Shown: positions 27,625 through 41,616, counted from the stretch's first letter. The stretch is DNA of 64,000 nt from Dysidea avara (GCF_963678975.1 NC_089279.1:29613525-29677524); one strand, 5' to 3'. Notes: a model not told the origin generated them from the sequence alone. A program made the numbers and translations.

Positions 27625-28623
27625 TGGCTAACTAGCATAGTAACTTTAATAATTTTCAAATTAATTTACATGAATATGGCAAGGTGAAATTAAGTAGAGA
27701 CTCATCTGAACTTCACATATGTACATGCATGCAAAAGACAAAGAGTACAAGATTACAGAATGTGATAACCAGGTACGTACATGCATGGGAAAATGCACTC
27801 CAAATATAATAACTTGCCATTATCCATTACACTATGGCTATGAAACATTCATCCCTCATTAAACTTTTGGTTGTCAGTCACAGAATGAAGTTCAATTTAT
27901 TTCTGATTATAATGATAGTTTGTGTCCACATAATAAGTGAAACCTATAGTTTGGTCACATATTATGACTTACTGATGATGACAATCATCAGCTCAGCAAT
28001 GACCCGTAAATATTGAAAACAAAGGTGCAGCCACACAAATAGGTACACATCCCATGAAGTCTTATAGTTAGACAATCAACACAATCTTTATATATAGTAA
28101 AACTTCATTTGGCTGCTATTAATTACACAAATAATGAAGCAAAGTGTATTTTGTGACTTCATAGTGTGACTTCATAGTCCTATATTCTTACACATCCATG
28201 CTGTTACTTAGCTCCTCAATAATATTAATGTATTATGCATGGCCTGCATATGATCACTGATTTTCAAATAGCTATACATTTAATGTATTAGCTGGTGCAT
28301 GGTGAAAAATAACATTACAAATACAACATATATTACAAGATTATGAAACAACTTGGAGCTTTAAATTACTTAACACCCATTTTAATTCAGATACAGTTTT
28401 AATCATTTCACTTGACAATCTTTAAAAATCCGAGCTACGTACATAGCATGGCATATACATAAGTATAACATGATTTCAGCTCCTTACTGTTTTAATATTA
28501 CATAGCTAGTTAGTTATGTAAATACACTGCTATTGTTTAGGGCAGACAATGGCATTTTAATAGCAATAATATATTAACTCTTGTACACATTCATGCTAGT
28601 AAACAATAGCTAATTCTCCATTT

Positions 28624-28852
28624 TTCCCAGAAGGAATTAATATTTGGTAACAAAGGATGTGGATAAAATGGTGGAATTTACAATCACTTTAAAAAATACA
28701 CTGATGTTTACATTGGATTTTAGAAAATTCCCTTTATGTAATAGGACAGGAATGTGACCCATCAAATTTCCCACGTCATTCATAAACCAGATTCCAAATT
28801 TAAATACAGTTCTAACGATGTTGCAAAATATACGCTACAGAAAAGTATAAAA
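28624..28852 (+). promoter_or_regulatory. Core promoter of copy 6: TTCN3GAA site and TATA box
   Basis: TTCCCAGAA is at 28624-28632 and TATAAAA at 28846-28852, 104 bp before the ATG. The flanking block (GAAGGAATTAATATTTGG and GGATGTGGATAAAATGGTGG) matches that of the minus-strand copies. Confidence 0.6.
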
Positions 28853-28949
28853 GGATCAGCAGTAGTTCAACTTATCAGTTTTAACACTTACAGAGAGAGT
28901 TTGATATAATCTGTTTTCAGTGGTAGTTATCATTTAAGTGAAAAAGAAA

Positions 28950-30824
<1,875 letters not shown>

Positions 30825-31005
30825 CAATCTTGTAGAATATAACAGCTTAGAAATTAATACGACATTGTAATACGGGACTATATCTCATGTATACATCTGG
30901 CAATCACATCACTTATCAATTAATATAATTTTTGTATTTATCACTGTTTACTGATCACTTAATAAATCATTAATCATGTGCATATTTGACTACTGATATA
31001 TGTAA

Positions 31006-31078
31006 ATGTAATAGTCTTTGAGCAGGCTGTAGGACCAGGTGTCCTACAGACCTTCAGCACTTGTGCTGTAAAGCATAA
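31006..31078 (+). mobile_element. SINE 3' fragment
   Basis: AGTCTTTGAGCAGGCTGTAG, then the palindrome GTAGGACCAGGTGTCCTAC and GCACTTGTGCTGTAAAGC. It matches the end of the element at 31200-31393. Confidence 0.6.
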
Positions 31079-31199
31079 AACTAGTGTCCATTTGGTCCTA
31101 CTTGGGGTACTTTGAGATAATGAGTTACTCTCTAGAATTCCTATGGATATAGTTACATGAAAATAACAAGGAGAAAACATCCTGACCACCTGGTAGACT

Positions 31200-31393
31200 C
31201 CTGTAAGCATTTGAGCGTAAATCGGATGGCTGCAGGTTCGAGGCTACCTAGGTCCAGTCATGGATTTTTTCTCCTTTCTCCAACTTTTCAAACACACCTT
31301 AAGTAGCCAAAGTCTTTGAGCAGGCTGTAGGACCAGGTGTCCTACAGACCTTCAGCACTTGTGTTGTAAAGCATTAATAAATAATAAATAAAT
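31200..31393 (+). mobile_element. tRNA-derived SINE, nearly complete
   Basis: A pol III B-box-like GGTTCGAGGC lies at 31235-31244. The body carries CCTAGGTCCAGTCATGG and the GTAGGACCAGGTGTCCTAC palindrome, and ends in an AATAAATAATAAATAAATAA tail. A third copy is at 44798-44966. Confidence 0.65.
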
Positions 31394-31849
31394 AATGTAT
31401 GTATATGGCACAAGTATAATAAGTATTCATCAGAGATATAAGATCCCAAATGTCTGTATTTACATGATTTCATCTCACAGGACCCCATGCAGTGGGATAA
31501 AAATTGCATACAGTCATGAGTCACATCTTTATGTCATTAGCAATATATATTAGATCAGAAAACTTACAAACTAGTCATGAACTCTGCTATTAAATCAACT
31601 AAATAGTTAATTAAATGATCATATCATGCAACGAAATTAAGTGAATTTTAAGATAATTTAACACTAGGATTAACCATAAAGCACGAGGACAAATTGTTCT
31701 GTGTCATCATAGCTATACATTAATTTTGCTTTCTTTGTGTTGTGTATAATTTTCATATGCAAAATTTATACGAAACTTTCTCACATGAGTTCTGACTAAA
31801 GTTGAAATTGATCATGAGTGGATAATTCGTGGAATTGAAATAGTCATTT

Positions 31850-32077
31850 TTCCCAGGAGGAATTGATATTTAGCAACAGAGGATGTGGATACTAAAATGG
31901 TGGAATAAATAATTTTAAAATACACTGATGTTTACATTACTGTTTAGAAAAAATCCCCTTCTTGTAACAGGACCGGAATACAACCCATCATGTTTCTCAC
32001 ATCATTCAAAGACCAGATCCCAAATTTCAACATAGTTCTGATCATGTTACAAAATGCACTGTTGAAAGAGTATAAAA
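31850..32077 (+). promoter_or_regulatory. Promoter of copy 7: TATA box, decayed TTCN3GAA site
   Basis: TATAAAA is at 32071-32077, 115 bp before the ATG. The upstream site reads TTCCCAGGA (31850-31858) and no longer fits TTCN3GAA. Confidence 0.5.
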
Positions 32078-32185
32078 GCTGCAGACATCTGAACATATCA
32101 GTTCAGAGCAAATTAGTGTCAAGAATATCTAACTAAAAGGATCTATTATTAATTTCTATTATCAATTTGGAGAAGAGACCTGAAA

Positions 32186-33031
32186 ATGATTAGGATTGTT
32201 CTTGTAGTTGCTGTAGCTTTGGTGCTTGTGATGAAGGGTCAAGCAGTTCCTGTTAACAGTGATTCAACTGGACAGAAAACAACAATCTCTACCTCTGACA
32301 TCAGTGGACTACGTGACAATGCAGAAGTGCAGGTTTACAAAATACTGCAACAAATTAGAAGTCTGGAGAAAGTCAAAGTACGTAGCTACACACATCTACA
32401 TACAAACACTAGTTATAGTTTAATTATAGTATTATCATTGTGTTTGTATTGTTTTTATAGAACGAAACATATGACATGTTTCACCAAATCTGCTACACAC
32501 GCTACAACACAATGTGTGAAATTGTAAGTTGAAAATCTCTTGTACACACATAACACCTGCATACAGTCACAGACATATGTACATGGACACACATACACAC
32601 ATGCACGCACTGCACATGCATGTTACATACACAACAAGGTTACTATTCTCTTACACTTGTAGGATATCAATACCATCAGGGATGACATCACATCACTAAC
32701 ACAACTACTCCCTGTTATTCAACGTCTTGCTGACAATGAGACTGATGAATATTTCATTACTAAATACAATGAAATTGTTAAGTTTATGGAGAGTAGTATT
32801 ACAGCCCTTAACAACTTGGTAAGTTCAACACAGAGATACACTAATACTTGGTTGCACTTCATCACACTTCTCCACATACTGTAGATTGCAGCATTGGACA
32901 GTAAGGATACTGTACCAGCTGCAACAGGAAATCAACGATATGAAAGTCTTGATAAATTTGTGAAGCTGAGTATGCTCAAGTTACAAGTGGAATTAACCTT
33001 CAGAGATCTTCAACATCTTCCAATCAACTAA
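32186..33031 (+). CDS. Secreted helical-protein family, copy 7 (four exons, spacer lost)
   Basis: Exons: 32186-32377 (64 aa), 32461-32523 (21 aa), 32663-32818 (52 aa) and 32885-33031 (48 aa plus TAA), total about 185 aa, all phase 0. The signal peptide (VVAVALVLVMKGQA) is followed by VPVNS. The last exon begins like exon 4 (AALDSKDT) and passes directly into exon-5-like sequence (ESLDKFVKLSMLKLQVEL), so one deletion removed the spacer, intron 4 and the start of exon 5, including its Cys. Exon 2 has gained a Cys (ICYTR...MCEI), so the two Cys are now both in exon 2. The frame is open and splice sites are good; the gene is probably functional. TATA is at 32071-32077. Confidence 0.85.
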
Positions 33032-35055
33032 CAGTCTTGACTGGGAGTTTAGTATAGGACAATTTGACTCAATTAATATTATGACATTATAATAGTTGCT
33101 CTGTGTACACTTTTGGCACTGGTATCACTTTATTAATAAGAAGATTATTTTGTTCTGTGAATACTATTCCACTAGTGAGAAGGCTTAAAGCCTGTGATAT
33201 GGGGAGTCAGAAACACGTAACTAAAATGTGAAGAATGCAGAAAAAATCAGTGGTGAATCTATACTTGTTTGAGACGAGGGCTATAGGTTGAACATTTTAA
33301 AATATTGTGGAGATAGTATCACTGTTGCATGGAATTACCCATCTGCTTTACTATCAGACAGTTAACAACAGGTGCATTTACACGTGTATGACTATATATG
33401 TCTAGTAAATGCAACATACTTTAAAAGATTAAGATGTACATATCTTTAGTGGAGGACAGTATCTTTTGCAACTACGATTGATAGTGTGCAGTTTTTATCA
33501 TCATGCATGGCTATCTGCCTGTAAAGAAAAACCATGAAAGATAGCATAGATACGCTAGCCTGTTAGAATATCAAAGGATCAAACTTAGCTAAGGAAGGTT
33601 TATATATACAAACAGAAAATAAATTCAAATTAACTGACAGCGTTATTAGCCAACTGCATGGTATTGTAATGAGGAACTATCTCTTATCCTAGGGAAATCT
33701 GTACTGATATAATATAAATAAGTTTTTTTTACAGTTAGGACACTGAAAAGGCAATATAGGATATTATCCAGGAGGTCTGATTATAGCTATAGAAATATTA
33801 TAATTATCAATTGATCTAAAATTTCATAACATATCAAAAATAGTATTATAAGGACCCTGTAACTCTGTAGCTATAGCTAGAGGAGTAAGGTTGTATCTAT
33901 GAATGTCATACTGATGGTATGCATGAGCAGTTACTGATATTGATTGCTGTGCATGCAAGAGAGTTATCAACTTGTATGAAGGCACAGATTTTTGCTCACT
34001 AGTAGAGTACCATTCATATCCTTTAGAAATTTTCCCTCAAAGAGGAGGGGCTGAACAGTGTGGACGGTAGGGGAAAACCAGGCCGGATTTAGGAGATTCC
34101 CTTTGTATACAACTGACCTTCATAATTATTAGACAGTTCAGATACAACAAAGTCTGAACTGTACCCGAGTGACCAACACAGTATAGGGAAACAGTTCTTC
34201 CCTTAAAGGAAAACCTAAGAACTGTACTAACATTTAAACAAAGTGCATGAGCAGGATGATAACCCATCCGTTTAGTACAACTGTATGTAATGCATTGCAA
34301 ATTAAAGAGACTATTGTGGGTATGAGTATAATAGTTGTATTACACGTTATGACTTACAAATCAAGGTTTGTATGTAATACTCCAAAATGGTTTGATTTGA
34401 GGAATCATCAAAAAGTTAGCTATTGGGTTCAGAAAGAAGATCCTTAGAAACTATAATAATCACAAAGCCAACAATATAGTGTAGAAGTACAACTGAAAAT
34501 AGATTATACATGAATGTTTGGTACAAGAGTAACATCCTGCAATTTTACTCTGTATATACTGCTACTGCAGGAATAGACTTAAGTTTTACACAAATGAGAA
34601 TAGGCATAAACTACACACCCCATATGTATAACAATATCACAACCACAACAATATACATCCTAATATAAATATTATTTTTACATAATCAAAACAATGAGTG
34701 ATACGTGCTGTTACAAAGTGCCATTTCATGGATACTTACACGAAGCACAAAGTAGTGCATTTGTGACTGTTTACATGGTGACCATGTCAAGAACACAGAC
34801 CCCCAAACACAGAGCTCCCAATCAATACTATCTTATGAGGGAATCAGGGAGATCTCATCAGCATATACTACAAAATCTTTAATCCTTAAAGTAATACTTA
34901 AGAGTTTGTTATAAGCCAATTTTGTGCTGATTATAGGAACATCATTATATTAACACATGGTGACGCAGCACAAGTGATAGAGATACATTTGTAGAATTAT
35001 CATACTGCCTAACTGCTAAGCATGCTTAGTTTAAAAATTATTAAAGTTCCTATAC
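33032..35055. other. Spacer between peptide copies 7 and 8
   Basis: AT-rich. The open frames here (e.g. 34037-34300 minus, 34694-34882 plus) show no domain, good splice context or conservation with other units. No gene supported. Confidence 0.5.
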
Positions 35056-35123
35056 TAGTATCAGAATGATGTGATAAAATTGTTGGTGATTTTAAAACCG
35101 GATTTGAGGGTAACGTGATACTA
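35056..35123 (-). repeat. 68-bp element, copy 11 (inverted, upstream of peptide copy 8)
   Basis: Same sequence on the other strand. Relative to the peptide gene it has the same orientation as copies 1, 3, 5 and 9, so it belongs to the gene's upstream region rather than to the unit as a whole. Confidence 0.72.
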
Positions 35124-35509
35124 ACCACAAACCACAATTATACAAATCAACAAGTTATTCCTCACATTTCAACTATACGTTAGCTCTTACTTCTTCTATT
35201 TAAATACACAAAAGCTAAATTTTTTTTCCAGAAGGAAGCAAGAGAGAGATATCAATGTAATAGTAGGAATTAAATTGTTTACATGGCTATGTAAAAGAAT
35301 TCCCCTTCTTGTGAAATGTAACTCATCTGAGTTTCCCACGTCATTCATAGACCAAATCCCAAATTCTAACATAGTTCTGACCATATTATAAATGAAAGAG
35401 TACAAAAGCTTCAGTTTTTTAAACTTGTTAATATAAAGCAAATCAGTGACAAGAATATCTAGCTAAAAGATTTCTACTGTAACATCACTTTCAGTTGGAG
35501 GTTCAGAAA

Positions 35510-35780
35510 ATGGAATCAACTTTGATTGTTCTAGTAGTATTATTTGTGATGTCTAGTCAAGCAGCTCCAGCAATCTCTACAGCTGAACTACAAATATTAC
35601 ATTCAATCGCAAAAACACAAGTTGACAATACATGCACATTTAATCAAATCTTAGAGAAATACACAGTGAGTACACACAATTACTTACTTAGCTTTATGAC
35701 AATACGTGTGCTTGCATTGCTTCATATAGAATGAAGACTATATCACCCAGGCTGCTGTGTATGCTTTGATGATGCAATAA
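35510..35780 (+). pseudogene. Secreted helical-protein family, copy 8 (exons 1-2 only)
   Basis: Exon 1 (35510-35665, 52 aa) has a signal peptide ending SSQA then APAIS, shortened after the cleavage site, and a GT donor. A recognisable exon 2 starts at 35730 after a CATATAG acceptor (NEDY instead of NETY) but runs into TAA at 35778-35780 after 16 codons. No exon 3-5 equivalent is found downstream: a truncated BEL/Pao element begins about 200 bp further on. The would-be TATA box is TACAAAA (35401-35407). A 68-aa secreted peptide could still be made, but truncation is the simpler reading. Confidence 0.7.
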
Positions 35781-35975
35781 GTTGCTAGCTATTGACAGAC
35801 ACACAACCAGGTATGTTCACAAGCCATTTTTGGCAGGTTTTAGTAAACCTACTTTTAGCCATTTTTGGCAACTTTCAAAGAGCAGTGTTCCTAACCACTG
35901 TACCACTGGTACTAGCTGATAGCTCTTCTTATTTTGCCATATTTAAATGTCACAAATGTAAATCACTATATATCA

Positions 35976-37064
35976 CTATATATCTAACCCATACCCTGTC
36001 AATTCCTTAGTTGAACTGTTCTTTGGCAAATACTCAACACCATCATAGTCATCGGAAGAGAAAGGTAAAGCAATATCCAAATCACCTGTCAAGAAGTGAG
36101 ATGGGGTTAAGGTGAATCCAGGCAGGAAGTCACCATAGACGTAGGTCAGGGGACGCGTATTAATAACTGCTTCAACCTCTGTCAACATAGTCAAGAGTTT
36201 GTCCCAATATAGCAATTTATGTCCAATTCCCTTCCTTAAACTCTGCTTTACTAAACCTACTAGTCTCTCATAGAAGCCACCTTGCCATGGAGCTAGAGCT
36301 GTGGTGAACTTCCAAGTGATACCTTCCTGGGAATAAAAGCTCAATAACTCATCGTTCTTAAACACCTTGCTCCACTGATGATCTATGGTTGTTTTGACTA
36401 ATTTGAATTGAGGGGCATTATCGGAAATAATCAAATGTGGTCTTCCTCTTCTAGAAATAAACCTCCTCAAACAATCCAAGAAACACTCAGCTGAAAGCCC
36501 TTTGACTAACTCTAGGTGTACAGCTCTGATTGTTAGACATGTGAACAAACATATCCACATCTTCTCTAGCTTATCTCCCTCTTTCACTTGAACTGGACCA
36601 AGGTAGTCCAGACCAACATTTCGAAAGGGAGTTGATTTTGATACCCGCTCTTTAGGTCATGGTGGCATATTAGGCAAGGAAAAACTTGGTCCACTGTGAC
36701 ATTTACAGATCAAACATTGACCAATTACATATCTTACTTCCGCCCGACCTTGAGGCACCCAATACTCCTGTCGGACTTGACATAAAGTGTGTGACACACC
36801 AGCATGTATGAGGCGTCTATGAATTTCCTGTATAATGAGTTGTGTAAAATGTTCTCGGCGAGGCAGAAGCTTAGGACACTTCACCTCTTCTGCAAGATCA
36901 GAATTAGAGTATCTTCCATGGCACCTTAATATACCAAGATTATCAACCTCCAGGCCTAATTGCATCTTCAATCAATTCTTTTTATTCTCAATAGCAGTAT
37001 AGACATCACTAAATTTTTTATGTTGGACAAAGGATACCCACAACAAAGACACTGTTCTGATCTC
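35976..37064 (-). pseudogene. BEL/Pao integrase region
   Basis: The H2C2 zinc-binding part (HRRLIHAGVSHTL...CLICK) is at 36657-36971. A stop replaces a Trp codon near 36657. The rve core follows: GLDYLGPVQ (first Asp, 36590-36615), LIISDNAPQF (second Asp) and GGFYERLVGLVKQ (Glu), so the D,D,E triad is all present. The last part matches the DUF5641 tail start (TRPLTYVYGD, LTPSHFLTG) and then stops. Confidence 0.8.
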
Positions 37065-39302
37065 TTATAATTGACAGGTTATAGGCTCCCTCTCCTTTAA
37101 ACTATCAAAAACAGTGGTTAACAACTTCCACTTACAGCGTTTCTCTTCCTTAATTCGATCCCAAACCATTATTTTAATGAACCTCATTACAAACACTGTC
37201 ACCCGCAATAGCTTTCTAAGAGAAGAGAAGCGTTTCTCGTTGATACCACAAGGTGAGATTGCTTCATTCTGGTCAACTCCAGCTACATTACTTACTTCAA
37301 TTAATGATGGTCCCTTTGCTTCACTCTTCACTTGGGCTAACACTTCAGTAGTAACATCAGAAAAGCTCCAAATTGGCCACAGACAATGCTCAACTTGAAG
37401 CCATGATGGACCATGCCACCACAAAGTAGATGTGCCAATTTCCAATGCAGATAAACCTCGTGTGACTAAGTCTGAGGGATTTTGATTTGAAGCAATGTAT
37501 TGAAATGTTATATCCTTCTCCATACAGATTTCTCTAATGCGGTTTTCAACAAACACAGAAAGGGGCTTACTTGTTTTTAACCAGTGTAATACACATTGTG
37601 AATCTGACCATAATATCCTTTCAAATATTTTTATTCTCAATTCTTTCACAATAAAGTTGGCAACTCGAACGACAATCAACATGGCCAATAGTTCAAGTCG
37701 CGGAATTGTCAAATGTTTCAACGAAGATTTCTTTCCAACAGGTACGAGACGCATCTTAGCAAACAAAAGGTTAATTTGGAAATTGATACCATCTTTAAAT
37801 CTCAAATATACCACAGCTGCATAGGCCTTCACAGTTGCGTCACAAAATATCAACAACTGATAGTCTGTTCCCTGTGCATCTCCCACAAGTTGAGGAATCC
37901 TAAATTCAGAAATTTCAGAAAGCTGTTGAACAATTTGATTCCATTCCATTAGTAGAGTTGTAGACAATGGCTCATCCCATGTTATATTAAGAGCCCACAG
38001 CTTTTGCAAAAATACTTTTCCATAGAAAGTAACAGGAGAAAACAATCCTAATGGATCAAAAATCTTGGAAACACTATGCAGAACATCACGCTTTGTTGCT
38101 ACATCCAACTTAGTCATTTGTATACTTCCTGGTATACTAAAGGTATCATCATTCTGATTCCATAATAATCCTAATACTTTGACACTATCACAATCAGTTG
38201 CTGATTTCTCACACTCTGGAAGAGATTCCATAAACTTAAGACAATTAGAGCTCCATTCACGCAAGTTCATTGCTGCTCTCTTAAAAATAGACTTAGCTTC
38301 TTCATATATTCCAGAGGTTTCACTAGTAGAATTCAATCCAACTAAAACATTGTCTACATAAATGTCATTCAATATCTTCAAAGCAAGTGGTGTCCCCTCC
38401 TTTTGAAGGTGAAACTTTATTGTCGCTGCAAGTAAGAATGGACTACAAATCATACCAAAAGGTACACAGCAAAACCGGTAAGTAGCTAAATTATTTTCAG
38501 CATCCACCTTAGCTGTGTCATCCAACCATAAAAACTATGTTACATCTTGGTCTTCCTCACATATTCCCACTTGTAAAAAAGCCTTTTCAATATCTGCTAA
38601 AATAATAATTGGATACATATGAAACCTGATAAGAAGGCCACAAAGGTCGGGTAAAATAACCGGGCCTCTATACAAACACTCATTTAAACTATTCACATAA
38701 CACGTTGCCTTGGAAGAAGCATCATACACAATGCGTATTTTTGTGGTGGCCTTACCAGGTGTTAGCACCGGATGATGAGGTAGGTAGTAGGTCCTAGTAG
38801 TGTTTGAAGGCACATTGTCATCTACTCTCTCAATAACTTGCTGAGCAAGCTGTTGTTTAATGATGCTATCATACTTCACCAACAACTTGGTGTCTTCACG
38901 AAGTCTACAAGTGAGTGATTTCATTCTTCGAACAGCAACATGAAAATTATCAGGTAACACAACACTATCTGACTTCCAGGGCCAACAAACATAGTACCTT
39001 CCATTCTCAAATTTGATAGTATCACAAAATTTCCTTAGGGCCTGATCATCGTCATCCATGTTAAAAGGATCTTTTATTCCAATTGTTTCCAAGCACCAGA
39101 ACTTCTCAAGATCAGGATTCTTTACTACTGACAAATTAGCAGAGCACTGTAAACTATACTCACAAAATTTCCTTTCTACAAACTCTGTTGTGAACTCAGC
39201 AGCAACAAACAAAGCATGGTAATTTCCACTCTGACTATCTTTGTTGGTTCCAGGAGATCTCCCTGTAACAATGTAGCCGAATTTGGAAGGTAACATAAAC
39301 AT
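37065..39302 (-). pseudogene. BEL/Pao reverse transcriptase and RNase H region
   Basis: RT blocks are KIRIVYDASSK and ILADIEKAFLQVGI (first catalytic Asp), then CVPFGMICSPFLLAATI and IYVDNVLVG. The usual YVDD box reads YVDN, so one catalytic Asp is missing. A TAG interrupts the domain at about 38533. The Pao-type RNase H region follows (FCDATVKAYAAVVYLR, LWSDSQCVLHWLKTSKP, NPSDLVTRG). The region is inactive. Confidence 0.85.
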
Positions 39303-39447
39303 CCCAGAAGGTTATGTAACTTTATCACGACCAACAATATCCCAAAAGTAATCGGATCCTATTAATAGATCAACAGTGGATGTCTCCTGAGTACATGGAA
39401 TAGGGTCAGCCAATTTGTGACTTGGTATCAACTTTAAAAATTCTACG

Positions 39448-40346
39448 TCATTTTGATGTAGCTAGAGGACTCCGTTGAATATTCCCAGTTATTTGCTTGA
39501 GAACGTTAACAAACAGTAACATGGACGATCCATCTTTCAATTTCACATTAAATTTAACCACATAAGTATTAATATTAGTGGCTTTTCCTGCTCCAAAGGT
39601 TGTTCTAGACAACAACTCCTTTTGCTCAGGCTTCAGTCCTAACTGTTTCGCCAAACTGTCAGCCATAAATGTCCTTTGGCTGGCGCTATCCAACAAAACA
39701 TGAGCAGAGACTGTAAATGAACTATCAAATCCCTGTATTGGGACAGTTGCTGTTTGCAATAACACTTTCTCTCCATAGGCCAACAGCATTGGAGTCGTAC
39801 CAGAATCAACAGCCAAGGATCGTTCTGGTTGATCAAACTTCTGAACAGATTTCACATCAGTGGGACTCTCAAGTGATTCCTCGGATCCAGCAACAACCAC
39901 AGTATCAGTATCCTTCTTTGAAAATTTCACTGGACATAAACATCTATTGTGGTATCCTTTCTGACCACAATGACAACATGATTTCTTTTGAGAACTCATA
40001 CAATCTCTAAGTGTATGTCCCAACTTCAAACATATAAAACATCTACCTTGTTGGCTAAGCCTTTTCTTCCTACTATATCATCTAGATAAGGATACTGATT
40101 ACACATGTCATTAAAATGCTCCCCCTTACAGAAAATACAAGGTAAGGAAGGTATACTACTACCCTTATTGACTTTCAAAGAACCAGCAGTCAACACTTCA
40201 GCTGAACTACTTGGGCTCTCCTTAAAAGGTCTGACTTGTTTTGTCATGGGATGCCCTTTTGTGTTTGTGAAACAAAAATGTTGTAGATGTTGTCCTTTCA
40301 CATTGGTATCACCACAATAACATTGTACATTCTCTTGTACTGTGAT
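39448..40346 (-). pseudogene. BEL/Pao zinc-knuckle and aspartic protease region
   Basis: Two Cys-rich knuckle-like motifs (CNQYPYLDD preceded by CIFCKGEHFNDMC; CCHCGQKGYHNRC) precede a retropepsin-like domain (DUF1758 type) with VLLDSASQRTFM as the active-site strand. The frame changes near 40027 and stops at 39448, short of the RT region, so it is not expressible as one polyprotein. Confidence 0.75.
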
Positions 40347-40774
40347 TAGGGACCCGCCGAATATGCTCATTATTTTACCTATTATGCTATGCTGCACTGC
40401 TCAAAATTTTGCCTATTATGCTTAAATTAATGCTCAATAGTTACCTATTATGCTCAAATTATGCTCAATATTTATAACTCAGTTCTGGCATGTTTTCTGA
40501 AAACAGTAAGTTGCTGAAGCACAGACCCTAAATTCTTGCTTGTTAAAATGCATGTCACAGAAAAGATCGATATACTCTAATAGAACAGTCAGCTGTCTGA
40601 TTGTTCCCTGACTGTTCTATTAGAGTATATCGATCTTTTTCTGTGATATGCATTTTGATAAGCAAGAATTTATGGTAATGCACAAGTGTTCTGCCTATTA
40701 TGCTAGCATTATGCTCAATGCTTTCAGGTACCTATTATGCTCATTATTAGGCCAGCATAATCGGCGGGTCCCTA
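40347..40774. mobile_element. hAT-type MITE inside the BEL/Pao element
   Basis: Perfect terminal inverted repeats TAGGGACCCGCCGA / TCGGCGGGTCCCTA are flanked by the perfect 8-bp target duplication ACTGTGAT (40339-40346 and 40775-40782), the hAT signature. The centre (about 40530-40674) is a long hairpin with arms of about 63 bp. Multiple ATTATGCTC repeats lie near both ends. Confidence 0.85.
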
Positions 40775-40807
40775 ACTGTGATGTAGTGACTAATCGCTTT
40801 TCTTAAC

Positions 40808-41400
40808 TCAGGATTCCATATCCCATGGTACAGCAGGGTCTTTAGACTCCTCCAGCCTAACAATGACCTCAACAGGATATTTAGACATTATCTGCTGAAT
40901 AAGAGTTCTCTGGTTATTGATAAGCTCTCTCTGAGCTTCTAGCTGTCTTAAAAGCTTTTCTATTGTTTCAGATACATACTGTATTTCACTAAACTTACCA
41001 CCGCTCTTAGGAAGGTTCTGTAGCTTAGAATAAAGAGATTCTACTATTGCTTCCCTTCTTCCGAATCTATCCTTTAGAAGTTTGGTGGCCACCTCATAAT
41101 TCTCACTGGTAATGGGAATCCCTTGAATTGCTGACAGTGCTGGTCCCTTCAGCAAACCTTTCAAGTAACTGAATTTAGAAACTGCAGGTAGATTTTGTTC
41201 ATCAATAGATTTAAGACTGAAACATATCCCAAAACTCCTGCCAATTCTGAATGTTGCCATTTAAACACTGGCAACTGAATCTTTGGCAGATTAACCTTCA
41301 AGCTTGTTGCTTCTAACGTCTTAGGTAAACTCAAGCTTTCATTATGCAACAATTGTGTTGTGGGTTCTTGTACCTTAGCTTGCAGCTGCTCTCTCTTTCT
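40808..41400 (-). pseudogene. BEL/Pao gag-like (DUF1759) fragment
   Basis: The frame at 40808-41260 contains FSYLKGLLKGPALSAIQGI and YEVATKLLKDRFGRRE, typical of the DUF1759 gag-like domain of Pao elements, followed by a coiled-coil-like stretch. The preceding part (VNLPKIQLPVFK) is in another frame of the 41161-41616 region, so a frameshift lies near 41220-41240. Confidence 0.75.
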
Positions 41401-41410
41401 CATTATCTGG

Positions 41411-41600
41411 GGTGGGGTAAAACCGGGACGGGGACGGGGACAGCAGGGGTAAAACCGGGACGGGGACGGGGAAAATAAGGGTAAAACCGGGACGGGGACA
41501 GCAGGGGTAAAACCGGGACGGGGACGGGGAAAATAAGGGTAAAACCAGGACGGGGACGGCCAACAAGAGTAAAACCGGGACAGGGACAGCCAAGGGTATA
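41411..41600. repeat. GC-rich minisatellite (GGTAAAACCGGGACGGGGAC)
   Basis: About seven irregular copies of GGTAAAACCGGGACGGGGAC with GGGGAAAATAAG or AGCAG spacers. Read on the minus strand it gives Pro-rich frames that are not a gene. Confidence 0.9.
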
Positions 41601-41616
41601 GGGACCACTGACGCAA

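Larger units (their letters stand above)
26433..28623. other. Spacer at the strand switch between minus and plus peptide copies
   Basis: No gene supported. It holds a reversed SINE fragment (27101-27210) and a truncated 68-bp element. The array changes orientation here. Confidence 0.55.
35976..41400 (-). mobile_element. Decayed BEL/Pao LTR-type retrotransposon
   Basis: Read leftwards, the order is gag-like region, CCHC zinc knuckle, aspartic protease, reverse transcriptase/RNase H, integrase, which is the BEL/Pao order. The coding region is broken by several nonsense codons (for example at the 38526-38535, 39303-39320 and 36655-36660 joins), at least one frameshift in gag, and a MITE insertion between gag and protease. 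No LTR pair is visible: the integrase end stops near 36000 close to peptide copy 8, and the other end runs into a GC-rich minisatellite. It is an old, truncated copy. Confidence 0.85.

Noticed and set aside
28938..28949. Upstream GTG/TTG start giving MKKKM N-termini in several copies
   Set aside because: Animal start codons are ATG; the downstream ATG gives a standard signal peptide in every copy.
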